Notes: a model not told the origin generated them from the letters alone. A DNA stretch of 6,313 bases from an uncultured Candidatus Saccharibacteria bacterium (GCA_903836325.1 CAILQE010000040.1:1-6313); one strand, 5' to 3'; shown: positions 1-5,898, numbered from the stretch's first letter. A program made the numbers and translations.

Positions 1-3000
1 AATATTATTCAAAGTGGATTAGCCACCTCTGACGAAATATTGGCAGTAACTTTTACGAATAAAGCTGCTAAAGAAATGAGAGAAAGAGTCGCACATCTTG
101 TTGGTGGAAGCGCTAATAATTTTAGTTTCATGCCTTTTATGGGAACATTCCATGGTATCTGCGTAAAACTCTTAAAGCAAGACGGTGAGTATATTGGAAT
201 ACCCAGAACCTTTGTAATTTTTGATGATTCAGATCAGCTGACGGTTGTTAAAAAAGCTCTTAAAGAGCAGGGGATTGAAGACAAATCTTTTCCTCCAAGA
301 GCAATTTTAAGTCTTATTTCATCTGCCAAAAATGAACTTTTAGATCCGGATGAATATGCAATGAAGGCGATGAGTCCAACCCAAAAAATTGCTGCATCTA
401 CCTACCCTATTTATCAGAAAAGTTTGAAGAGTGCATCAGCTCTAGATTTTGATGATCTAATAAATAAGACTGTTGAATTACTTAGATCTAATGATCAGGT
501 AAAGAATAAATGGCAACAGAAATTCAAATACGTGATGATTGATGAGTATCAAGATACTAACGGTGCCCAGTACCAATTAATTAAGCTACTAACCAACAAA
601 CATAACAATATCGCTGTTGTAGGCGACGATTGGCAGTGTCTACCCGAGGGCACTTTAATAGAAACACCTTCTGGAAAAAAGAAAATAGAAAAATTGAAAA
701 TCGGGGATGAAGTTATATCGGCTTCAGGATTTGAAAGAACTAATAATTTTAAAATTATAAATACTAAAAAATATAAGATCAATGAAGACATAGTTAAGAT
801 TAAAACTCAATCAAATAAAATATTAAAATTAACAAAAAACCATATAGTTTTCTCAAAATGGGGTCCAACAGAATCATATTTTGTATATTTGATGTTCTCT
901 AAGAAAAAAGGATATAGAATTGGCATTACTAAAAGTTTTAGAAATGATGGCAAGAAAATGGACATCGGACTTAGAGTTAGGGCTAATCAAGAGCGCGCAG
1001 ATAAAATGTGGATTATAAGGACTTGTATTGATCGTGAAGAAGCAGCATACTACGAAGCCCTATACTCTTATAAATACGGAATTCCAATGTTAGTGTTTAA
1101 TGCATATGAGAATAGATATATGAAATTTACTCAAGAACACTTAGACAATATATTTAATGAAATTGATACAGTTGGAAGAGCAAAAGAATTAATGAAAGAT
1201 TTTGAATTAGAATTAGATTATCCTGATTTCACTCCTCAAGCTACAACTCGAAATGGTATTAAGAGAGTTAATATAAATATTGTCTTATTCGGAGACAGGA
1301 GAATTTCAAAAACTAGCCCATGGTCAAGTAGTAGACTCTCAATAAATACTTCAGATAAAAAAGATTTAGTATTGTTTGAGGAACTTGGTTACAAAATAAG
1401 ACCTGGAAAAAATAATACATACAGAATAGAGATTTCGAATAATGACTACGGCAAAATTGAAGAAATACTGAACACAGTTAAAGCTAAAATAGATCCTGAA
1501 TTTGAAATAAATAAATATGCTTTCATCGGAGATACTAAAATGACTTTCAATCTTGCATCACAGATTAAACCCGACATGCTTTTACCGATAAAAGATGGTA
1601 ATCAAATTAAATATGAAAAAGTAAAAAGCGTTGAAAGAGAAAAATTTGAAGGCTATGTTTACGATTTAGATATAGAAAAAGTACATAATTATATAGCTGA
1701 AGATGTTGCTGTTCATAATTCGATTTATAGTTGGCGAGGCGCTGATTTTAGAAACATATTAAACTTTGAAAAAGATCATCCAAACACAACTGTAATTAAG
1801 TTAGAACAAAACTATAGAAGCACCAAACATATTTTAGATGCAGCTCACAGCATAATTTCTAAGAACACTTCAAGAAGCGATAAAAAGCTATGGACGGATC
1901 TTGGCGACGGCACACCAGTTCAAATCCTTACCCTGCCTAATGAAAGAGCCGAAGCTGAAAGTATAATAAGACACATAAACTCTAGGATAGATGAGGGAAT
2001 ATACAAATATAAAGATTTCGCCGTTTTGTATAGAACTAACGCACAGTCTCGTTCCATAGAAGAGGCCTTTATAAGATATAACGTACCATATCACATTGTC
2101 GGTGGAGTAAGATTCTATGATCGTAAAGAAATCAAAGACATAATTGCCTACCTAAGATTAATTTATCAACCGGAAGACAGAGTTAGTTTAGAGAGAATAA
2201 TAAACGTTCCAGCAAGGGGAATTGGAGCAAAGAGTTTAGCTTCGATTCTTTCATATGCAAATAGTTTAGGTTCAATTGATAAAGCGCTAAATTCTGCAGA
2301 CGCCTGCCCTGGCCTAACTCCAAAAGCCAAAAGTCAACTCATTGATCTTGCCGACACAATTAAATCATTAAGAAAAATAATTGAAACCAGTACATTGAGC
2401 GGCCTTATAGATTCGCTGATTCGAAGAATTGCTTATCTTAAATATCTTGATGATGGATCACTGCAAGGAGAATCAAGAGTAGAGAACGTAAAAGAATTAA
2501 TTTCAGTTGCTTTAGAATACCAAGAACTTGGACTGGGAGTTTTTCTAGAAGAAGTTGCCTTAATTTCCGACGTAGATAATGCTAATTTCGACAATAACAC
2601 TGTAACTTTAATGACTCTGCATGCAGCTAAGGGCCTAGAGTATGACGTAGTCTTCATGATAGGAATGGAAGAGGGCTTATTCCCGCACAGCAGAGCACTT
2701 TATGAAGCCAGCGAGATGGAAGAAGAAAGAAGACTTTGTTATGTTGGCATGACTAGAGCTAGAAAAGAATTAATTCTAACTAATGCTAATTCAAGAATGA
2801 TCTACGGTTCTGTTTCGCATAACATCCCTTCCCGTTTCCTGAGTGAAATAGACGGTGAATTTAGAAATGAAAATTCATATACTCCGCTAACCACATCTTT
2901 CGAAAGTAATGATGAACCAACTTATGTCCCAGATATTTTCGTTGGAGACGTAGTGCGTCATCAGCTATTTGGTGATGGAACAGTTATGGAGATGGAAGGT

Positions 3001-3078
3001 AGTAATGTGGCGGTATATTTCAAAGGACAGGGAATGAAGAAGCTTAATTTAGAATACGCAAAACTTACTAAACTCTAA
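1..3078 (+). CDS. pcrA/uvrD: UvrD/PcrA-type superfamily 1 DNA helicase, 5'-truncated by the window, interrupted by an intein
   Basis: ATP-driven 3'-5' DNA helicase of the UvrD/PcrA/Rep family, expected to act in nucleotide excision repair and in clearing stalled replication or recombination intermediates. The frame is open to base 1 (it reads NIIQSGLATSDEILAVTFTN), so the TTG at 40 is internal and the start, with Walker A, lies upstream. Visible motifs: Ia (AVTFTNKAAKEM, from 43), II/Walker B (DEYQD, 541-555), III split by the intein (GDDWQ to 636, then SIYSWRGA from 1720), IV (LEQNYRST, 1801-1824), V (TLHAAKGLE, 2614-2640) and VI (RRLCYVGMTRA, 2728-2760). A PcrA-like C-terminal domain (GDVVRHQLFGDGTV, from 2944) ends the protein. 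The spliced exteins give 664 residues in the window; with roughly 50-60 missing residues this matches the usual ~720. Motif III has Trp where many UvrD/PcrA proteins have a third Asp. The intein must splice out to rebuild motif III, so helicase activity depends on splicing. Confidence 0.96.
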   Translation, partial: NIIQSGLATSDEILAVTFTNKAAKEMRERVAHLVGGSANNFSFMPFMGTFHGICVKLLKQDGEYIGIPRTFVIFDDSDQLTVVKKALKEQGIEDKSFPPRAILSLISSAKNELLDPDEYAMKAMSPTQKIAASTYPIYQKSLKSASALDFDDLINKTVELLRSNDQVKNKWQQKFKYVMIDEYQDTNGAQYQLIKLLTNKHNNIAVVGDDWQCLPEGTLIETPSGKKKIEKLKIGDEVISASGFERTNNFKIINTKKYKINEDIVKIKTQSNKILKLTKNHIVFSKWGPTESYFVYLMFSKKKGYRIGITKSFRNDGKKMDIGLRVRANQERADKMWIIRTCIDREEAAYYEALYSYKYGIPMLVFNAYENRYMKFTQEHLDNIFNEIDTVGRAKELMKDFELELDYPDFTPQATTRNGIKRVNINIVLFGDRRISKTSPWSSSRLSINTSDKKDLVLFEELGYKIRPGKNNTYRIEISNNDYGKIEEILNTVKAKIDPEFEINKYAFIGDTKMTFNLASQIKPDMLLPIKDGNQIKYEKVKSVEREKFEGYVYDLDIEKVHNYIAEDVAVHNSIYSWRGADFRNILNFEKDHPNTTVIKLEQNYRSTKHILDAAHSIISKNTSRSDKKLWTDLGDGTPVQILTLPNERAEAESIIRHINSRIDEGIYKYKDFAVLYRTNAQSRSIEEAFIRYNVPYHIVGGVRFYDRKEIKDIIAYLRLIYQPEDRVSLERIINVPARGIGAKSLASILSYANSLGSIDKALNSADACPGLTPKAKSQLIDLADTIKSLRKIIETSTLSGLIDSLIRRIAYLKYLDDGSLQGESRVENVKELISVALEYQELGLGVFLEEVALISDVDNANFDNNTVTLMTLHAAKGLEYDVVFMIGMEEGLFPHSRALYEASEMEEERRLCYVGMTRARKELILTNANSRMIYGSVSHNIPSRFLSEIDGEFRNENSYTPLTTSFESNDEPTYVPDIFVGDVVRHQLFGDGTVMEMEGSNVAVYFKGQGMKKLNLEYAKLTKL
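637..1719 (+). mobile_element. Intein in UvrD/PcrA motif III (class 1, Cys1...His-Asn/Ser+1), with nuclease insert
   Basis: A 361-residue in-frame intervening protein lies between Gln (634-636) and Ser (1720-1722); deleting it restores the canonical motif III (GDDWQ-SIYSWRGA). Block A is CLPEGTLIETPSG at residues 1-13, with Cys1 as nucleophile. Block B is LTKNH at 65-69, with the conserved T66 and H69. Block F is the stretch VYDLDIEKVHNYIAED (341-356), and block G is VHN ending in H360-N361, followed by Ser +1. All residues expected for standard class 1 protein splicing are present, so it should be active. Between the splicing halves (about 80-300) are a GIY-YIG-like core and a second region of unknown role, making this a probable full homing intein and not a mini-intein. 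Hand counts give 25% GC over six sampled 60-base lines (661-900, 1501-1620) against 38% over 121-300 of the host gene, consistent with separate ancestry. No LAGLIDADG motif was recognised. Confidence 0.95.
877..1116 (+). other. GIY-YIG-like homing endonuclease core inside the intein
   Basis: Intein residues 81-160 follow the GIY-YIG nuclease layout. A first strand YFVYLM (81-86) carries the GIY-equivalent Tyr84. Eight residues later GYRIGIT (92-98) stands for the YIG strand, with Arg94 in the usual Tyr place and Tyr93 beside it. Next is GLRVRANQ (111-118), with Arg113/Arg115 as candidates for the conserved helix arginine. The helix EEAAYYEALYSYKYGIP (134-150) contains Glu140, the likely metal-binding glutamate, and MLVFNA (151-156) contains Asn155 at the place of the conserved late asparagine. 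In this family the nuclease cuts an intein-free allele so that repair copies the intein. The assignment rests on motif order and spacing read by eye; the altered YIG motif leaves activity uncertain. Confidence 0.75.
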
Positions 3079-3104
3079 ATACTCTCTTTTTGATACAATA
3101 TAAC

Positions 3105-3115
3105 TGTTATATACA
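3105..3115 (+). promoter_or_regulatory. Candidate promoter -10 for the yabE-ksgA pair, implying a leaderless mRNA
   Basis: The sequence TGTTATATACA offers an extended -10 (TG-T-TATATA, 3105-3113) or a plain TATACA (3110-3115). Transcription would start about 6-8 bases further on, at about 3120-3122, on or next to the ATG at 3122. A TTGATA (3090-3095) resembles a -35 but sits only 12-14 bases from these -10 choices, shorter than the usual 17. No Shine-Dalgarno sequence precedes the ATG. Read by eye only. Confidence 0.5.
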
Positions 3116-3121
3116 TCTTCA

Positions 3122-4375
3122 ATGGAAAAATTTAAGAAAAAAATAAACAAGTTTAAAGCTAGTTTCATTAATTACATAAAGCACCCTCTAGTGTTTATTC
3201 CTCTTGGGAGTTTTATTTTAATTTTATCTATTGTACTTAGTATTTATCATTTCGCTGCTAATACCCTTCATCTTAAAACTATTCCTAATACCAAAATAGT
3301 CATTATTTCTCACGATAAAATGTCTCAAGTAGTTCCAACCACCCAGAAAACAGTTGGTGCTTTACTTAAAGCCGTGAACATAACAATAAATCCAGGAGAT
3401 GTCGTCGAGCCGGACCTATCTGCAGCTATCAAACAAGATGATTTCAGAATAAATATATATAGAGGTAAACCTGTAAAAATTGTCGAAAATGGCAACGTTA
3501 CTTACGCTACTTCTGCCGCGGCCACTCCAAGAGCCATCGCAATTCAATCTGGTTTGCAGCTATATGCTGAGGATGTAGCTGCCACTAATCCGTCCGAAAA
3601 TATTCTAGCTAATGGCGCAATTGGAGCTGAAATAGACATAACAAGAGCTACTCCGTTTAATTTAAATCTATATGGAAGTTCGTATGGAGTAAGAACTCTA
3701 GCTAAAACTATCGGCGATTACCTTAAAGAGCAAAACATAAAACTAGTTCCAAATGATAAAGTATCTCCCGATGTAAAAACGCCAATTAGCGAAGGAATGA
3801 CTGTTTCATTAATCTTAACTGGACAAAAAACAGTAACAATTAAAGAGACAATAGCAACTCCAGTAAACCAGGTCTATGACAATAATCTAGCATATGGAAC
3901 AACTGCTGTTCGGCAAGCAGGTTCTCCAGGTCAAAAAGTTGTAACCTATAAACAAAATCTACAAAACGGAGTTGTTGTATCTCAAGACGTTCTGAGTTCG
4001 GTAACAATTATTCAACCAGTCACTGAAATAGTGGCAGTAGGAACTAGTCTTTCCGGTATAAAGGGCGATATGGCTTTAGCTGGAATAGCTCCTGGTGATT
4101 ATAGCTACGTTGACTATATAATCTCTCATGAGTCGGGTTGGTGCGCTACAAAGGCACAGGGAGAGCACTACTGTCCTGCTTTCCCGGATAACCAATTTAC
4201 TTCAAATGGTTATGGACTTTGTCAGGCAACTCCTGGATATAAGATGCAGAGTGCAGGCTCAGATTGGGCTACTAATCCAATAACTCAGCTTGAGTGGTGT
4301 AATGGATATGCAGTTTCTAGATACGGAGGCTGGTATAATGCGTACATGCACTGGATAAATCATGCAAACTGGTAG
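3122..4375 (+). CDS. YabE/RpfB-like protein: membrane anchor, DUF348 repeats, G5 domain, C-terminal lysozyme-like domain
   Basis: Predicted peptidoglycan-active surface protein of 417 residues. A Lys-rich N-terminus (1-21) precedes one hydrophobic segment (about 22-45), so it should be anchored in the membrane with the rest outside. Two DUF348-type modules are recognisable: IPNTKIVIISHDKMSQVVP with TVGALLKAVNI (about 54-115), and ATPFNLNLYGSSYGVRT with TIGDYLKEQNI (about 176-233). A G5 domain follows (about 238-307; KGTT-like YGTT, GSPGQKVVTY, NGVVVSQ, PVTEIVAVGT). The C-terminus (about 325-417) is lysozyme/transglycosylase-like: ISHESGW with candidate catalytic Glu337, then GYGLCQATPG and a closing RYGGWYNAYMHW. 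Four cysteines there (341, 351, 367, 393) could form two disulfides. The architecture matches YabE of Bacillus and resuscitation-promoting factor RpfB, which cleave or remodel the wall. It overlaps ksgA by 14 bases, the neighbour seen for rpfB in Actinobacteria. The exact lytic bond is not deducible. Confidence 0.88.
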   Translation: MEKFKKKINKFKASFINYIKHPLVFIPLGSFILILSIVLSIYHFAANTLHLKTIPNTKIVIISHDKMSQVVPTTQKTVGALLKAVNITINPGDVVEPDLSAAIKQDDFRINIYRGKPVKIVENGNVTYATSAAATPRAIAIQSGLQLYAEDVAATNPSENILANGAIGAEIDITRATPFNLNLYGSSYGVRTLAKTIGDYLKEQNIKLVPNDKVSPDVKTPISEGMTVSLILTGQKTVTIKETIATPVNQVYDNNLAYGTTAVRQAGSPGQKVVTYKQNLQNGVVVSQDVLSSVTIIQPVTEIVAVGTSLSGIKGDMALAGIAPGDYSYVDYIISHESGWCATKAQGEHYCPAFPDNQFTSNGYGLCQATPGYKMQSAGSDWATNPITQLEWCNGYAVSRYGGWYNAYMHWINHANW

Positions 4376-5147
4376 ACAAGCAAAAAAATCTTTAGGACAA
4401 CACTGGCTATTCAGTCAAATTAGCCTGGATGATATTGTTGATGATGCGAAATTAGAAAAAGAAGATCACATTCTTGAGATTGGACCTGGAACAGGGAATC
4501 TAACGGTAAGAATGAGTCCTAAAGTTAAACAAATTACAGCAGTAGAAATAGACGACTCTTTAATCAATGAACTTAATGCTCTAAAACTTCCTAATTTCGA
4601 CTTAGTTCATCAGGACATATTGAAATACAATCTTAACGATATGGAGCCTGGATATAAGATTGTTGCTAATATCCCCTACTACTTAACCTCTAAATTAATA
4701 AGAGTCTTAAGTGAAACTAAAAATAAGCCAAGCTTAGTAGTCCTTCTTGTCCAAAAAGAAATCGCCGAAAGATTATCTGCAGATGTTGGAGATTACTCAA
4801 TTTTAGGACTTACTGCACAGTATTTCTGGGAAGTAGAGAAAATGCAGCTAGTTCCTTCAGATAGATTTGATCCTCGTCCTAAAGTAGACTCACAAATTGT
4901 CAGGATGACACCTAAAGATAGCCAAAAGTTATCTAAAGAAGACGAAAAGGAACTATTTAGATTAATTCGTATTGGTTTTGCATCAAAGAGAAAAACGTTA
5001 GTGAATAATCTGAAAAATGGATATCAGCTAAGTAGGGAAGATGCCGAAGATTATTTGGGTGAATTAGACCTGCATTTACTTATTCGCCCTCAGGAACTTT
5101 CACTTTCTAATTGGATTGATTTACTAAAAATAATAAATAGAAAATAG
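4362..5147 (+). CDS. rsmA/ksgA: 16S rRNA (adenine-N6,N6) dimethyltransferase KsgA/RsmA
   Basis: S-adenosylmethionine-dependent enzyme that dimethylates two adjacent adenines near the 3' end of 16S rRNA during small-subunit maturation. The 261 residues match the family's usual 260-280. Motifs in order: N-terminal KKSLGQHW (8-15, where KxxLGQNF is typical), SAM-binding EIGPGTGNLT (39-48), ribose-contacting VEID (61-64), HQDILK (83-88), catalytic NIPYYLTS (103-110), QKEIAERL (131-138), FDPRPKVDS (169-177) and FASKRKTLVNNL (206-217). His and Trp replace the common Asn-Phe of LGQNF. The ATG at 4362 lies inside the last codons of the yabE-like gene (stop at 4373-4375) in another frame. No strong Shine-Dalgarno is seen, so translation is probably coupled to the upstream gene and the two share a transcript. 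The gene ends with TAG. Confidence 0.97.
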   Translation: MQTGRQAKKSLGQHWLFSQISLDDIVDDAKLEKEDHILEIGPGTGNLTVRMSPKVKQITAVEIDDSLINELNALKLPNFDLVHQDILKYNLNDMEPGYKIVANIPYYLTSKLIRVLSETKNKPSLVVLLVQKEIAERLSADVGDYSILGLTAQYFWEVEKMQLVPSDRFDPRPKVDSQIVRMTPKDSQKLSKEDEKELFRLIRIGFASKRKTLVNNLKNGYQLSREDAEDYLGELDLHLLIRPQELSLSNWIDLLKIINRK

Positions 5148-5202
5148 AATTTTAGATTCTAAAGAAATTTATCCCAAAAGTATTTTAAATATAAGCGTTT
5201 TA

Positions 5203-5211
5203 TGGTATAAT
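5203..5211 (+). promoter_or_regulatory. Extended -10 promoter of the tmRNA gene
   Basis: TGGTATAAT is a perfect consensus TATAAT (5206-5211) with an extended TGn element (5203-5205). The mature tmRNA 5' end at 5223 lies 11 bases beyond it, so transcription should begin at about 5218-5219 with a short leader removed by RNase P. The -35 position (TTTTAA, 5183-5188) matches poorly, as is tolerated with extended -10 promoters. This separates ssrA from the ksgA transcript. Confidence 0.75.
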
Positions 5212-5222
5212 AACTCCTTGAT

Positions 5223-5610
5223 GGGGCTGAAATTATGCTCGACGTTGTACTTTATCAATTAGATCCGCGAGTCGCTTGTCAGCGTTATAGGCAAACCAAA
5301 TTTAGATGCAAACTCTAAATTAAGTGCTATTAAGACTGCATTTGCTAGTCTTTTTGCACGACCAGCTTTTAGCATAGCCTAAGAGCAATGCCTACTTTTG
5401 ACTTCAGATATTTAGCTAGGTGTTTAATATTTTTCTGAATGCTCTATATTTTTAAGCTTTTGAATGTAGTTAAGATTAATGAAGCTTGCGAGGAAGAACA
5501 GTTTGTTTACTTATCAATCTTCCTTTAAGACAATTAAAGTAAACTAGACTTCGTAGACGACTAATTAGATAAAATGACGGACCCGGTTGCGATTACCGGC
5601 AGCTCCACCA
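5223..5610 (+). ncRNA. ssrA: Transfer-messenger RNA (tmRNA), one-piece
   Basis: Stalled-ribosome rescue RNA, acting with SmpB and charged with alanine. The ends form a tRNA-like acceptor: GGGGCTG (5223-5229) pairs with CAGCTCC (5600-5606), followed by A and an encoded CCA. The pairing includes the G3-U wobble that AlaRS recognises. The T-arm is CCGGT/ACCGG around loop TGCGATT. Helix P2 is visible as TTTATCAATTAG (5251-5262) with CTAATTAGATAAA (5561-5573), 12 pairs with one bulged A. A small hairpin CGCT-TGTC-AGCG (5273-5284) sits just before the tag frame. A clear H-type pseudoknot follows it: AGGAAGA (5491-5497) with TCTTCCT (5518-5524), interleaved with GTTTACTT (5505-5512) and AAGTAAAC (5537-5544). 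TTCAGA (5403-5408) with TCTGAA (5434-5439) is probably a stem of another. The 388-base length is usual for a one-piece tmRNA. The T-loop has G instead of the usual second T (TTC to TGC). Confidence 0.95.
5290..5382 (+). other. tmRNA tag-peptide reading frame
   Basis: The only sizeable frame in the expected place reads GKPNLDANSK at the start and LFARPAFSIA at the end, 30 codons to TAA at 5380-5382. The proposed resume codon is GGC after TATA (5286-5289), because tags beginning GK are common. GCA at 5308 would instead give a 24-residue tag beginning ANSK. Both frames give the same C-terminus. It ends in FSIA and not the usual ALAA, but keeps a small hydrophobic end suited to ClpXP-type proteolysis. 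The stop lies in the loop of a possible hairpin (GCAT 5372-5375 with ATGC 5388-5391), as in helix P5 of other tmRNAs. Confidence 0.7.
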
Positions 5611-5720
5611 TTATTAAAAAAACTTTGTTATAAATAATCGTTTAATTAAGCTAATTTTATCCTTTTTCATAAGTATAATATTATCGTTAACGTTGCTAAT
5701 TTTATCTTATATATACAGGA

Positions 5721-5891
5721 TTACCGGGATTGTGTCTTGGATCTTAATGACTGAGTTGATGGAAGTGGTTGATGACCTAAACTTCCTTGTAGATTAGTAT
5801 TAGTAATAAATAGTTCAATAGCCTTTGATCCTAATTCTTCAGCTACTTCAGGAGTAGCTGGATTAATTTGTTCTTGTGGGTTTCGTTCCAT
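5721..5891 (-). CDS. Small hypothetical protein, 56 residues, unrecognised
   Basis: I do not recognise this protein. It starts at the ATG whose complement is 5889-5891, because a near-perfect Shine-Dalgarno (AAGGAG) sits 7 bases upstream; a longer TTG start at 5921 would place that site inside the gene. The product is hydrophilic: a Pro/Gln/Glu-rich N-terminus (MERNPQEQINPATPEV), one amphipathic-looking stretch (about 14-30, VAEELGSKAIELFITN), and a basic, Ser/Gln-rich tail (RSKTQSR). It has no signal peptide, membrane segment or cysteine. It is convergent with ssrA (110 bases between ends) and divergent from metG (95 bases between starts). The ribosome-binding site supports it being real; nothing in the sequence indicates its function. 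Confidence 0.6.
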   Translation of the reverse strand: MERNPQEQINPATPEVAEELGSKAIELFITNTNLQGSLGHQPLPSTQSLRSKTQSR

Positions 5892-5898
5892 TTTTTTA

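Noticed and set aside
40..42. TTG as the helicase start codon
   Set aside because: The frame is open upstream to base 1 and already encodes helicase sequence before this point; Walker A must lie outside the window.
549..791. Minus-strand open frame of 80 codons
   Set aside because: It lies antisense within the helicase/intein coding sequence, has no ribosome-binding site and looks like a shadow frame.
1888..2657. Two minus-strand open frames (1888-2094, 2433-2657)
   Set aside because: Both are antisense to conserved helicase motifs and have composition expected of shadow frames.
1..5147. Recoded UGA (as in Gracilibacteria/SR1)
   Set aside because: No in-frame TGA was seen in any of the recognised genes, and Trp is TGG, so the standard code suffices.
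5148..5170. Possible terminator after ksgA (TTTAG-ATT-CTAAA)
   Set aside because: The stem is five A/T-rich pairs without a following T-run, too weak to call.
5611..5720. Terminator between ssrA and the small gene
   Set aside because: AATTA-AGC-TAATT near 5644 followed by a T-rich stretch is weak and has no GC stem; no bidirectional terminator could be supported.
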